Part shown: positions 26,994 through 35,364 of the stretch, piece by piece
Layout of the letters: every line of letters begins with the position of its first letter
How positions within the stretch are numbered: position 1 is the stretch's first letter
Origin: Nostocoides_A vanveenii
GTDB taxonomy: Bacteria > Actinomycetota > Actinomycetes > Actinomycetales > Dermatophilaceae
DNA length: 64,000 bases
NCBI RefSeq assembly: GCF_039531165.1
Contig: NZ_BAAAPN010000047.1
Location: forward strand, 1-64,000
Direction: 5' to 3'
The notes under the pieces: model-generated
Seen by the model: the letters and a program-made list of their open reading frames with translations, nothing else
The model's database searches: none
What the model was told of the DNA's origin: nothing
Made by a program: the position numbers and the translations under genes

Positions 26994-28025
26994 ATGCGCG
27001 TGGCGATTGCGGCGGCCGGCAGTGCCGCCGAGATTCGAGAGGCGGCGGCGCAGTGCCAGGCCCGCGGCATCGGCCGGCTCACGGTCGCCGAGACCGGCGC
27101 CGACCCCTTCGTCCAATTGGCGTATGCCGCGCCGGCCGCCCCCGATGTCGAACTCGCCACCGGCGTGGCGATCGCCTTCGCCCGCACTCCGATGACCTTG
27201 GCGTATGCCGCGTGGTCGCTCCAGGACGTCGCTGGCGGGCGCTCCGTGATCGGCTTGGGATCGCAGATCCAGGCGCACATCGAGCGCCGGTTCGCGATGC
27301 CGTGGTCGGCGCCGGCCGCGCGGATGCGGGACTTCATCCTGGCCACGCGGGCGATCTGGGCGGCCTGGCAGGACGGGGCCAGGCTGAACTACCGGGGTGA
27401 CTTCTATGCGCACACCCTGATGAACCCCCTCTTCGTGCCGCCCGCATTGGCAGCAGGCCCGCCGCCCATCCAGCTCGCCGCCGTGGGCCCGAAGATGTGC
27501 GAGGTCGCCGGGTCGGTCGCGGACGGCCTGGCCACGCACCCCTTCGGCTCCGCGTCCTACCTTCGCGCCGAGGTGCTGCCCATCATCGAGCGGGCGCGGG
27601 CAGCGGCCGTGGAGGCGGGGGCACGGCATACGGCTCGGCCGTTCTCGGTGGATGCGGGTGTATTGATCGCGACCGGTCGCGATGACGCCGAGATCGCCGA
27701 GGCGACGGCGGCGGTGAGGGGGCGAATCGCGTTCTACGGCAGCACGCCGGCCTATCTCGGCGTGCTCGCCCACCACGGCCGGGCCGATGTGGGCCCACAG
27801 TTGCACGCGCTCTCTGTGCGGGGCCAGTGGCGGGAGATGGCCGCGCTGGTCGACGACGAGCTCCTGCACGCGCTCGCTGTGGTCGGTGACCCCGCCACGT
27901 GCGCAGCCGCCATCCACGAGCGGTATGCCGGTGTGGCCGATGTCGTGACCCTCAACGGCAGCCTGGCCGCACCCCACGCCGCCCTCCTGGACGCCGCGGC
28001 TGCCCTCACCCGCCTGGCCGGCTGA
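26994..28025 (+). CDS. LLM-class F420-dependent oxidoreductase
   Basis: A 343-residue luciferase-like TIM barrel. Features: the N-terminal GRLTVAETGADPFVQLA segment, LATGVAIAFARTPMTLAYAA, the GLGSQIQAHIERRF turn of F420-using members and the MRDFILATRAIWAAW helix. It matches what I know as TIGR03617-type F420-dependent oxidoreductases; the substrate is unknown. The start is the ATG after GGAGTGAGCTGACG; the frame continues upstream into the thioesterase without similarity. It ends the forward run; the 22-bp repeat array follows directly. Confidence 0.87.
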   Translation: MRVAIAAAGSAAEIREAAAQCQARGIGRLTVAETGADPFVQLAYAAPAAPDVELATGVAIAFARTPMTLAYAAWSLQDVAGGRSVIGLGSQIQAHIERRFAMPWSAPAARMRDFILATRAIWAAWQDGARLNYRGDFYAHTLMNPLFVPPALAAGPPPIQLAAVGPKMCEVAGSVADGLATHPFGSASYLRAEVLPIIERARAAAVEAGARHTARPFSVDAGVLIATGRDDAEIAEATAAVRGRIAFYGSTPAYLGVLAHHGRADVGPQLHALSVRGQWREMAALVDDELLHALAVVGDPATCAAAIHERYAGVADVVTLNGSLAAPHAALLDAAAALTRLAG

Positions 28026-28041
28026 GCGGCTCCGCCCTACG

Positions 28042-28100
28042 TCGACGGGCCGGAACCGGCCTTTCGACGGGCCTGAACCGGCCTCTCGACGGGCCTAAAC
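28042..28100. repeat. 22-bp tandem repeat, copy set B
   Basis: Units at 28042-28063 and 28064-28085 plus a partial unit from 28086, each beginning TCGACGGGCC and continuing GAACCGGCCT. They align with set A at 2275 with the same 22-bp period, differing mainly by matched G/C changes. This set starts 17 bp past the oxidoreductase stop. Confidence 0.85.
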
Positions 28101-28180
28101 GCGGGCGTGTCAACCGGATGATGGGTACGCGCGTGGATGAGGCGACCACACCGCATACGCGCAAGATCGGGGAAGCCGAC

Positions 28181-28759
28181 ATGACCACCATCACCCGCCG
28201 CATCACCACCCTCGGCGCAGCCGCCGCGCTCGCCGTCTCCGCCCTCGCCGGCGCCTCGGCCACGGCAGCCCCGGCTTCGGCTCCGGCCGCCGGAACGTCG
28301 GCGCTGTGCCACTACGGCTGGGGATCCCTGCCGAAGGTCTCCGCCACGATGGTGGCCGGGCCGCTGACCAACCTTCGCGCGGGCAAGCACACCTGCTTCG
28401 ACCGGCTCGTCGTGGACGTGCGCGGCAGTGCGCCGGGCTATCGCGTCGAGTATGTCGACCAGATCATCCAGGACGGCTCCGGCACGATCGTCCCGGTGCG
28501 CGGTGGCGCCAAGATCAAGATCACCGTCAACGCCCCGTCGTATGACGGGAACGGCCAGATCGTCTACCAACCGGCCAACCCCAAGGAAGCCGTCAATGTC
28601 ACCGGCTACGCCGCCCTACGCCAGGTGCGCTGGCTCGGCTCCTTCGAAGGCACCAGCGAGTTCGGCGTCGGCGTCCGCGCCCGGACGCCCTTCCGGGTGA
28701 CCAAACTGACCGACGCCGGCACCTCCCGCCTGATCATCGACATCGCTCACAACTGGTGA
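28181..28759 (+). CDS. Secreted AMIN-like domain protein
   Basis: A 192-residue exported protein. A clear Sec signal peptide (TRRITTLGAAAALAVSALAG) ends near residue 30 at an Ala-rich cleavage site. The mature part holds two cysteines (CHYGWGS and HTCFDRLV) and a beta-rich AMIN-like domain (DRLVVDVRGSAPGYRVEYV ... FRVTKLTDAGTSRLIIDIAH). Such domains are thought to bind cell-wall sugars or position amidases. There is no catalytic domain. It stands alone between the repeat array and a strong terminator. Confidence 0.82.
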   Translation: MTTITRRITTLGAAAALAVSALAGASATAAPASAPAAGTSALCHYGWGSLPKVSATMVAGPLTNLRAGKHTCFDRLVVDVRGSAPGYRVEYVDQIIQDGSGTIVPVRGGAKIKITVNAPSYDGNGQIVYQPANPKEAVNVTGYAALRQVRWLGSFEGTSEFGVGVRARTPFRVTKLTDAGTSRLIIDIAHNW

Positions 28760-28768
28760 CCACCTGGC

Positions 28769-28802
28769 AGGCCCCCCGCCCGAAAGTCCGGGCGGGGGGC
28801 CT
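28769..28802. terminator. Strong bidirectional hairpin
   Basis: AGGCCCCCCGCCCG and its exact complement form a 14-bp stem with a 6-nt loop, 9 bp past the AMIN-like gene stop and 39 bp from the stop of the convergent symporter gene. It probably terminates both. Confidence 0.85.
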
Positions 28803-28841
28803 GTCCATTGCCTGCGTCCAACGCAGACCTGACGCGAGCGG

Positions 28842-30575
28842 TCAGTGGTTGATGGCCTCGGCGACGCCGTGGCCGGTCAGGGCGCGCACCTCCATCTCGG
28901 CGTACTTCTCGGCGTTGTGCTCCGTGGACAGCTTGCTGCCCAGCCAGCCGAGGAAGAACGCGAGCGGGATCGAGATCAGGCCCGGGTTGTCCAGCGGGAA
29001 CCAATGGAAGTCGACGGTCGGGTCGGTGAACATCGACGGGCTCAGGGTCACCGTGGTGCCGTCGGCGAGCTTGGTGGGGACGCCGGGCTTGCCCGAGACC
29101 ACGGGGCTGAAGATGATCAGCACGATCGACGAGATCAGACCGCCGTAGATCGACCAGAGTGCGCCCCGGGTGTTGAAGCCCTTCCAGAACAGCGAGTAGA
29201 GGATCGTCGGCAGGTTCGCCGACGCGGCGACCGCGAAGGCCAGGGCCACGAGGAAGGCGATGTTCTGACTCTTGGCCAGCATGCCGCCGAAGATCGCGAC
29301 GATGCCGATGGCGATGGCGGCGATGCGCGCCATCTTGACCTCTTGATCCTGGGTGCTGACGCCCTTCTTGAAGACTTCCTTGTAGAGGTCGTGGGCGAAG
29401 GTCGCCGACGCGGTGATCGTCAGGCCGGCGACCACCGCGAGGATGGTCGCGAAGGCGATGCCGGAGACGATGCCCAACATCCACGACCCGCCGAGGTGGA
29501 AGGCCAGCAGCGGGGCGGCCGAGTTGGCCTTGCCCGGAGCGCCGTTGATCTCGTCCGGGCCTACCAGGGCGCCGGCGCCGAAGCCGATAATCAAGGTCAG
29601 CAGGTAGAAGCCACCGATCAGCCAGATCGCCCACTCCACCGACTTGCGTGCCTGCTTGCTCGTCGGGACCGTATAGAAGCGCTGCAGCACGTGCGGCAGG
29701 CCGGCGGTCCCGAGGACGAGAGCCATCGAGAGGGAGATGAAGTCGATCTTGCTCGTCGTCGTCTTGCCGTATTTCGCGCCATAGTGCAGCAGGCTGCCCG
29801 CGACCGCGTCCGGGGTCGTCGTGGTGCCGGCCTTGGCCGCCGCGGCCACCGCCTTGGCGGTCGTCTGCGATTCGGCGGACTTCGTGATGGCGTCACCGAA
29901 CAGGCCGGAGAGGCTGCCGCCGGCCTTGCCGAGCACCCATACGGTCATGATCGCCGCCGCGGAGATGAGCAGGATGGCCTTGATGATCTGCACCCAGGTC
30001 GTGCCCTTCATCCCGCCGATGAGGACATAGGTGACCATGACGGCGCCGACGACGGCGATGACGAGGTTCTGCGCGGTGTTGCCCGTGACACCGAGGAGCA
30101 GCGAGACGAGGGCGCCGGCGCCAGCCATCTGGGCCAGGAGGTAGAAGAGCGAGACGCACAGGACCGAGACCGACACCGCGATGCGGATCGGGCGCTGCTT
30201 GAGCCGGTAGGCGAGCACATCGGCCATCGTGAAGCGGCCGGTGTTGCGCATCAGTTCCGCGACGAGAAGGAGCGCGACCAGCCAGGCGACGAGGAAGCCG
30301 ATGGAGTAGAGGAAGCCGTCCATACCCGAGAGGGCGATGGCTCCCGCGATGCCAAGGAAGGACGCCGCGGACAGGTAGTCGCCGGCGATGGCGATGCCAT
30401 TCTGGCGGCCGGAGAAGGCGCCGCCGGCCGTGTAGTACTGCTCGGCGGTCTTTTTGCCGCCGGCGACCTTGATGACGATTGTCAAGGTGACCAGGACGAA
30501 GATGACGAAGATCGTGATGTTGAGCTTGGGGTTGCCGACCGTCGTGGCGGCCGCGAGGGCGGTGAGCGATGCCAT
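28842..30575 (-). CDS. actP: Cation/acetate symporter ActP
   Basis: A 577-residue sodium:solute symporter with about 13 membrane helices. ActP-type traits are the first-helix block followed by AEQYYTAGGAFSGRQNG, the GDYLSAASFLGIAG turn and the GTAGLPHVLQRFYTV loop. It imports acetate and related short carboxylates with Na+ or H+. A hydrophilic insertion (AKAVAAAAKAGTTTTPDA) lies between helices 6 and 7. Its start is one base past the DUF485 stop, so the two are one operon. With acs 5 kb away it gives acetate uptake and activation. Confidence 0.93.
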   Translation of the reverse strand: MASLTALAAATTVGNPKLNITIFVIFVLVTLTIVIKVAGGKKTAEQYYTAGGAFSGRQNGIAIAGDYLSAASFLGIAGAIALSGMDGFLYSIGFLVAWLVALLLVAELMRNTGRFTMADVLAYRLKQRPIRIAVSVSVLCVSLFYLLAQMAGAGALVSLLLGVTGNTAQNLVIAVVGAVMVTYVLIGGMKGTTWVQIIKAILLISAAAIMTVWVLGKAGGSLSGLFGDAITKSAESQTTAKAVAAAAKAGTTTTPDAVAGSLLHYGAKYGKTTTSKIDFISLSMALVLGTAGLPHVLQRFYTVPTSKQARKSVEWAIWLIGGFYLLTLIIGFGAGALVGPDEINGAPGKANSAAPLLAFHLGGSWMLGIVSGIAFATILAVVAGLTITASATFAHDLYKEVFKKGVSTQDQEVKMARIAAIAIGIVAIFGGMLAKSQNIAFLVALAFAVAASANLPTILYSLFWKGFNTRGALWSIYGGLISSIVLIIFSPVVSGKPGVPTKLADGTTVTLSPSMFTDPTVDFHWFPLDNPGLISIPLAFFLGWLGSKLSTEHNAEKYAEMEVRALTGHGVAEAINH

Positions 30576-30576
30576 G

Positions 30577-30912
30577 TCAGCGGCCCGCCTCGTGCGCGAT
30601 GGTGGCGCTGACGGCCTCGGCGGCGGGGTCGAGTTCGCGGTTGGCCCAGCGCGCGTAGATGAAGGTGATCGCGAAGGTCGTCACGAACTGCAGCAGCCCG
30701 AAGATCAGGCCGACGGTGATCTTGCCGAAGAGGATCTTGTTCATGAAGCTCGAGGCGAAGATCGACAAGAGGACATAGAGGAAGTACCAGGCGAGGAAGA
30801 ACGCGGTCATCGGGAAGACGAAGCCGCGGAACTTGCGCCGGAGCGCCTGGAATTCTGGCGTCTGTTGTACGGCGATATAGGTATCGCCGGCGGTCTGAGG
30901 CTGGGTCGCCAC
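30577..30912 (-). CDS. DUF485 membrane protein, ActP partner
   Basis: About 111 residues. DUF485 proteins (YjcH type) have two membrane helices, here FVFPMTAFFLAWYFLYVLLS and a second beginning TVGLIFGLLQFVTTF, after the EFQALRRKFRGF motif. They are encoded next to actP and are thought to assist the symporter. The start is placed at the GTG preceded by AAGAAGG with 5-6 bp spacing; a TTG 15 bp upstream opens a slightly longer frame. It is the first gene of the actP operon. No promoter is obvious in the 270 bp upstream. Confidence 0.87.
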   Translation of the reverse strand: MATQPQTAGDTYIAVQQTPEFQALRRKFRGFVFPMTAFFLAWYFLYVLLSIFASSFMNKILFGKITVGLIFGLLQFVTTFAITFIYARWANRELDPAAEAVSATIAHEAGR

Positions 30913-31182
30913 GGTCACCTTCTTCAATCGGACGTGCGGTGGCGGGCAGCGCGCACCCGCCGTTGGGTTTGCCCAGCCTCACGCCTGCCCCGGCGCCGGC
31001 GCCACAGACGGCACGCCGTCGCTCGCTAGGCGGGTCTCGTGCTCGCCGGGCGGGTTCGCGGGCGTCGCCAGGCGGTCGTTTGAGCGCGCTCAACGGTCGA
31101 ATCCCCAGGTCATGGGTGGTGGTGCGTCGACGCCGCGGGTGCCACCGGGCATCGGGAGGGGCCCCGTCGACGGGGTGACCCG

Positions 31183-32685
31183 TCACGGGGGAAGCAGGGC
31201 CTCTGGCGTATGCAGGCGGCCCAGCGTTCGGGTCGTATGCGCCGGCGTCCGCTCCGGGGTCAGCCGCGAGACGACGACCATGGTTGTGAATGCCAGGGGC
31301 GCCGACCAGGCCGCCGGTTGGGTGAGCAGCAGGCCGATCCAGCCTGCCGTATCGCCGGCCCGGAAGGCCGTGGTGATAGCGGCCACCGCGGCGGTGACTC
31401 CGACCGCCAACCCCGCTGCGGCGCCGGCGGTCGTCAGCCGCGGCCACCACACCCCCAGCACGAGCAGCGGCGCGAAGGTCGAGGCGGCCACGGCGAAGGC
31501 CAGGCCGACCATGGTCGCCAGGCCCACGGGGCGCAGTAGGGGCGCGATCACCAGGGGGACCACGACCGCCGCGATCGCCGCGATCCGGAAACCCGTCACA
31601 CCAAAGGCGTCATCGCCGGTGAGCCGTCGCAGGTAGGGCCGCAGGACGTCCTGGTCGAGGACCCCCGAGATGGAGATGACCAGCCCGGAGGCGGTGCTGA
31701 GGAAGGCCGCAAAGGCCCCGCCCGCCAGCATCGCCCCGAGGACCGTGGCGAGGGTGTCATCGGCGACGAGCTGGGGCAGGCGCAGGACGAGGGAGTCCAC
31801 GCGCATCCCCGCCGGCAGGGTGGGCGCATAGCTCTGTCCGAGGATCGCGTAGACCGGGGGAAAGAGGTAGAAGATTCCGAGCAGCCCCAGGACCGACACC
31901 GTGGTGCGCCGCGCGTCGCGACCATCGGGGTTGGTGTAGAAGCGGACGAGGACATGCGGCAAACCCATCGTCCCGAGCGAGAGGGCCAGCAGCGTCGAGT
32001 AGGTCGAGTAGAGCCCCTGACTGGTGGTGGCGCCGGGCGCCTCGAAGGCGGGAAAGGCCAACGGGGTGCTCGCGGATTCCCGGTGCCAGATCGCCAACAG
32101 CACGAACGCGGGGATGGCGATGGCGCACAACTTGATCCAGTACTGCATCGCCTGGATGAGCGTGATCGAGCGCATCCCGCCAGTGGCCACGCCGGCATAC
32201 ACCACGACCGCCAGGACGACGCTGCCCGCCCATGCCGGCCAACCGGTGGCCTGGCGCAGGGCCAGGCCGGCGGCCTGGAACTGGGGCACCAGGTAAAGAA
32301 TGCCGATGGCAATGGTCAGCAGCGAGGACGCCGACCGGATCCGGGGCGACTCCAGCCGCAACTCGGCGAAGTCGGAGAGCGTGTAGGCGCCCGACCGGCG
32401 CAATGGTGCGGCCACCAGGACCAGGAGCACGAGATACCCGACCGTGTAGCCGATCGGGAACCACAGCATGCTCGGCCCACGGTCGTAAACGAGCCCAGCG
32501 ACGCCGAGAAAGGATGCGGCAGAGAGGTATTCGCCGCCGATGGCGCTCGCGTTGCGCCACGGCGTGACCGCTCGCCCGGCGACATAGAAATCCGAGGTGG
32601 CCCGCGACATGCGCAACCCCAGGCTGCCCACGCTGAGGGTCGCGAGGCAGACCAGCACGATGGCGACGAGGCTGGCTGGGTGCAT
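31183..32685 (-). CDS. Sodium:solute symporter (second acetate-type transporter)
   Basis: A 500-residue SSS-family transporter with about 13 helices, paralogous to the neighbouring ActP. Shared blocks: SDFYVAGRAVTPWRNASAIG, GEYLSAASFLGVAGL, GTMGLPHVLVRFYTNPDGR and FLSTASGLVISISG. It lacks the long hydrophilic insertion of ActP. The ATG overlaps the stop of the small membrane gene by one base. The operon is led by LytS/LytR, so expression is probably substrate-responsive. The substrate may be acetate, pyruvate or another small acid. Confidence 0.9.
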   Translation of the reverse strand: MHPASLVAIVLVCLATLSVGSLGLRMSRATSDFYVAGRAVTPWRNASAIGGEYLSAASFLGVAGLVYDRGPSMLWFPIGYTVGYLVLLVLVAAPLRRSGAYTLSDFAELRLESPRIRSASSLLTIAIGILYLVPQFQAAGLALRQATGWPAWAGSVVLAVVVYAGVATGGMRSITLIQAMQYWIKLCAIAIPAFVLLAIWHRESASTPLAFPAFEAPGATTSQGLYSTYSTLLALSLGTMGLPHVLVRFYTNPDGRDARRTTVSVLGLLGIFYLFPPVYAILGQSYAPTLPAGMRVDSLVLRLPQLVADDTLATVLGAMLAGGAFAAFLSTASGLVISISGVLDQDVLRPYLRRLTGDDAFGVTGFRIAAIAAVVVPLVIAPLLRPVGLATMVGLAFAVAASTFAPLLVLGVWWPRLTTAGAAAGLAVGVTAAVAAITTAFRAGDTAGWIGLLLTQPAAWSAPLAFTTMVVVSRLTPERTPAHTTRTLGRLHTPEALLPP

Positions 32686-33077
32686 CAGGACCGATTGACG
32701 ACGTCGACGAAGGCGGACTCGAGCCTTTCGGCCGCCCGCACATAGAAGCGAGCCGCGAGGACGGCCGCGGGATAGACGGCCAGGCCGAGCACGAGCCAGG
32801 GCAGCGGCAGCGGGCCGACGGGCAGGGTGCGGGCGGCCGGGATCAAGGCAAAGGCCAGCGGCACGATGCCGATTGTCAGGGTGCCGACGATCAGGATGCT
32901 CAGCGCCAACCGCAACTGCGCGCGCATCAGCCCGTGCAGATAGATCGTGCCGAGGGTCGTCTGGTCGCTCAGTTCCTCGGCCACCGGCCGGGTCGTATGC
33001 CGTGGCGCTTGCCGCCGCGACGCCGTCACCCGAACGCGCTCGGGCGCGTGCCGCGGGCCGCGTGGCTCGGTCGTCAT
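32685..33077 (-). CDS. Small membrane subunit preceding symporter
   Basis: A 130-residue protein with a basic N terminus and two membrane helices (LRLALSILIVGTLTIGIVPL and LPWLVLGLAVYPAAVLAARF), ending RAAERLESAFVDVVNRS. The size, helix pair and position directly before an SSS symporter match DUF485/DUF4212 partners, though the DUF485 motif is weak. The ATG overlaps the response-regulator stop by 4 bp. It repeats the small-subunit plus symporter arrangement of the actP operon. Confidence 0.75.
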   Translation of the reverse strand: MTTEPRGPRHAPERVRVTASRRQAPRHTTRPVAEELSDQTTLGTIYLHGLMRAQLRLALSILIVGTLTIGIVPLAFALIPAARTLPVGPLPLPWLVLGLAVYPAAVLAARFYVRAAERLESAFVDVVNRS

Positions 33078-33823
33078 CCGGCACCCGCAGGGCGGCTGAG
33101 CAAGTGCTGACGCAGGTCGCGCATGTGCCGGCGGCTGACTTGCAGATCGACCGTGCCCACCCGCACCGTGCACTTGCCGTGGTCCATGCGCACTTGGCTG
33201 ACGTGATGCATCGAGACCAGGGTGCTTCGGTGAATGCGCATGAAACCCGCTGCGGCCCAACGCTCTTCAAGGGTGTTGAGCGGAATGCGCACGAGGTGCG
33301 ACTCGGTGTCCGTATGCAGCCGGGCGTAGTCCCCGTGTGCCGTCACATAGCGGATGTCACGGCGGGTGACGAAGCGCGTCACTCCGCCGAGTTCGACGGG
33401 GATTTTCTCCTCATCGTCACGCGGCTCCCCGCCCGCGGGCGTCACGGAGGCGACGACCCGGCGCACCGCCTCCGCGAGCCGTTCGGGCCGGACCGGCTTC
33501 ATCACATAGTCGATGGCGTCGACGGCGAAGGCATCGACCGCATGCTGGTCGTAGGCCGTGACGAAGACGACGGCCGGCCGGCTGGCGAAGCGGGCGAGGA
33601 CGCGCGCCAACTCCATCCCGTCCAGGCCGGGCATCGAGATGTCGGAGAAGACGACGTCGACGCGTTCGTTCTCGAGGGTGCGCAGCGCGTCGGTGCCCGA
33701 GGCGGCGACGTGGACGACACCGATCCGGTCGTCTTGTTCCAGCAGGAAACGCAACTCCGAGCGCGCCGGCGCCTCGTCGTCGACTACCAGGGCGGTCAGC
33801 CCGCCCTCCTCTAGCCTGGTCAT
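33074..33823 (-). CDS. LytTR-type response regulator
   Basis: A 249-residue LytR/AlgR-family regulator. The receiver domain (about 10-125) has the acidic pair in VVDDEAPA, the phospho-acceptor in VFSDISMPGLDG, the Thr in FVTAYDQH and Lys in MKPVRPERL. The LytTR DNA-binding domain follows (about 145-245), with RFVTRRDIRYVTAHGDYARL and MRIHRSTLVSMHHV. It pairs with the LytS kinase 11 bp upstream and overlaps the transporter subunit downstream, so the system controls and perhaps senses through the symporter. Confidence 0.93.
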   Translation of the reverse strand: MTRLEEGGLTALVVDDEAPARSELRFLLEQDDRIGVVHVAASGTDALRTLENERVDVVFSDISMPGLDGMELARVLARFASRPAVVFVTAYDQHAVDAFAVDAIDYVMKPVRPERLAEAVRRVVASVTPAGGEPRDDEEKIPVELGGVTRFVTRRDIRYVTAHGDYARLHTDTESHLVRIPLNTLEERWAAAGFMRIHRSTLVSMHHVSQVRMDHGKCTVRVGTVDLQVSRRHMRDLRQHLLSRPAGAG

Positions 33824-33834
33824 CGTTTGGAAGC

Positions 33835-35046
33835 CTAGGGCAGGTGGTCGGCTGCGCCGTGAGCCGCCGGCAGGAACTTCGGCACGCGGAAACTGACGCG
33901 CATGCCAGCTCCCTTTGCCGTGTCGACAACCAAGCCCATCTCATCGCCATAGATCGTTCGCAGCCGGGCGTCGACATTGCCCAGCCCGTGGGAGTCGCTC
34001 TCGTGGGTGCCGTCCAGAACGGCTTGGATCCGTCGTGGGTCGGCACCCACGCCGTCGTCCTCCACGACGATCTCGGCCTCGCCGCCGCGATCGGCCGCCG
34101 TGATCGAGACCGTGCCGGGCCGTTCGCTCTGCGCCAGGCCGTGGCGGACAGCGTTCTCGACCAGCGGCTGGATGGCCAGATAGGGGACCGTCACCGCAAG
34201 CACTTCGGGGGCGATGAGCAGCGAGACCTGGAGCCGCTCGCCGAATCTGGCCTGCTCCAACACGAGATAGCGTTCGACATTGCGCAACTCGTCGGCAAGC
34301 GTGGTGAATGCGCCGCCCTTGCGTAGGGCATAGCGGGTGAAGTCGGCAAACTCCAGAAGCAGGTCGCGGGCCCGGTCGGGGTCGGTGCGCACGAAGGAGG
34401 CGATCGCGCCGAGCGAGTTGTAGATGAAGTGCGGCGAGATCTGCGCGCGCAGGGCGGCGAGCTCGGCCTCCGTCGCGCGGCTGCGCTCCTTGCCCAGCTC
34501 GGCGAGCTCCACCTGCGCCGAGACCCACCCGGCGACCTCCGCGGTCGCCCGGGCCAGCCCGGCGGTGGCCTGCGGTCCGTATGCCGCGAGCGCACCGACG
34601 ACGCGCCCCTCCGTCGTGATGGGGGCGATGACCGCAGCGCGGATCGGGCAGTCGAGATCGGCGCAGGTCACCTCGCCGTGGTCGAGGACGACGATGGATC
34701 CCTCGGTCAGCGTGGTCGCCGCCAAGGTGGCCGCGACGTCGGCGTGATGCCCGCCCGTGCCTTCCCAGGTCACACTGCGCGTCAGATCGGTCAGGGCCAG
34801 GGCCGGTGTGCCGAGCAGCGTGCGCAGGTGTCTGGCGGCCTTGCCGCTGCTGCGTGAGGACAGGCCGCCGTCAAGGTGACGAGCGGCGAGCGCGGCCGTG
34901 TGCAAAGTTTCGTAGGTCGCGCGGTCGGCGTCGCTGAGGAAGCCGCGATGCCGGCCACGGATGGTGCCCTGGAGACGGATGACACCCCATACGAGCACGA
35001 TGGCGGCCAGCGTGACCAACGCGCTTGGGACGTCGAACCGGTTCAT
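33835..35046 (-). CDS. LytS-type sensor histidine kinase
   Basis: A 403-residue kinase. One N-terminal membrane helix (about 8-27), then a GAF-like sensory region (about 60-180, including a Cys-x4-Cys in CADLDCPI), then the His_kinase domain with the acceptor block ALRAQISPHFIYNSLGAI and a HATPase with LVENAVRHG and DDGVGAD. Only one helix is present, unlike the many-helix 5TM-5TMR LytS, so sensing is probably cytoplasmic or through the symporter. It heads the four-gene operon kinase, regulator, small subunit, symporter. Confidence 0.92.
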   Translation of the reverse strand: MNRFDVPSALVTLAAIVLVWGVIRLQGTIRGRHRGFLSDADRATYETLHTAALAARHLDGGLSSRSSGKAARHLRTLLGTPALALTDLTRSVTWEGTGGHHADVAATLAATTLTEGSIVVLDHGEVTCADLDCPIRAAVIAPITTEGRVVGALAAYGPQATAGLARATAEVAGWVSAQVELAELGKERSRATEAELAALRAQISPHFIYNSLGAIASFVRTDPDRARDLLLEFADFTRYALRKGGAFTTLADELRNVERYLVLEQARFGERLQVSLLIAPEVLAVTVPYLAIQPLVENAVRHGLAQSERPGTVSITAADRGGEAEIVVEDDGVGADPRRIQAVLDGTHESDSHGLGNVDARLRTIYGDEMGLVVDTAKGAGMRVSFRVPKFLPAAHGAADHLP

Positions 35047-35081
35047 GGCAACCAGACCTTAGACGCGGCCACCGACATGGT

Positions 35082-35115
35082 GCGGCCCCGGCTGGGGGGG
35101 AACAGCCGGGGCCGC
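35082..35115. terminator. Hairpin upstream of the kinase gene
   Basis: GCGGCCCCGGCT and its exact complement form a 12-bp stem with a 10-nt G-rich loop, 35 bp upstream of the LytS-like kinase start. It may be a leader structure or attenuator of the kinase operon or a block against read-through. The rest of 35116-35290 holds nothing I can name. Confidence 0.45.
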
Positions 35116-35293
35116 GAGCGCTTGGTGCTCTCGGGGGGTGAGCGCCAAACGCCGGTTGCTCGACCCGAAGGGAGCGACCTAGTGCCAATGTTGGACCCGG
35201 CGAGCGCGATCCGCAACCGAAGACGCGCGGTTGCGCGCGGTTTTCTGACCAGGTGGCCGGATTTCGGTCGGGCGGCGGGTTGCCATGTCCCTC

Positions 35294-35356
35294 TTGACAC
35301 CGCGACGCTTATCGACTATCAATACATCGACAGTCAATATGTCGATAATCGATAAG
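35294..35356 (+). promoter_or_regulatory. Promoter and repeated operator of the DUF2975/XRE pair
   Basis: TTGACA (35294-35299) and TATCAA (35317-35322) are spaced by 17 bp, a good sigma-70-like promoter. Over and after it lie ATCGAC (35311 and 35326), its inverse GTCGAT (35341), and an outer inverted pair CTTATCGA (35308-35315) with TCGATAAG (35349-35356). The stretch is strikingly AT-rich for this genome. It ends at the ribosome-binding site AAGGAG. The XRE protein of the same operon is the likely binder. Confidence 0.75.
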
Positions 35357-35364
35357 GAGTGAAC

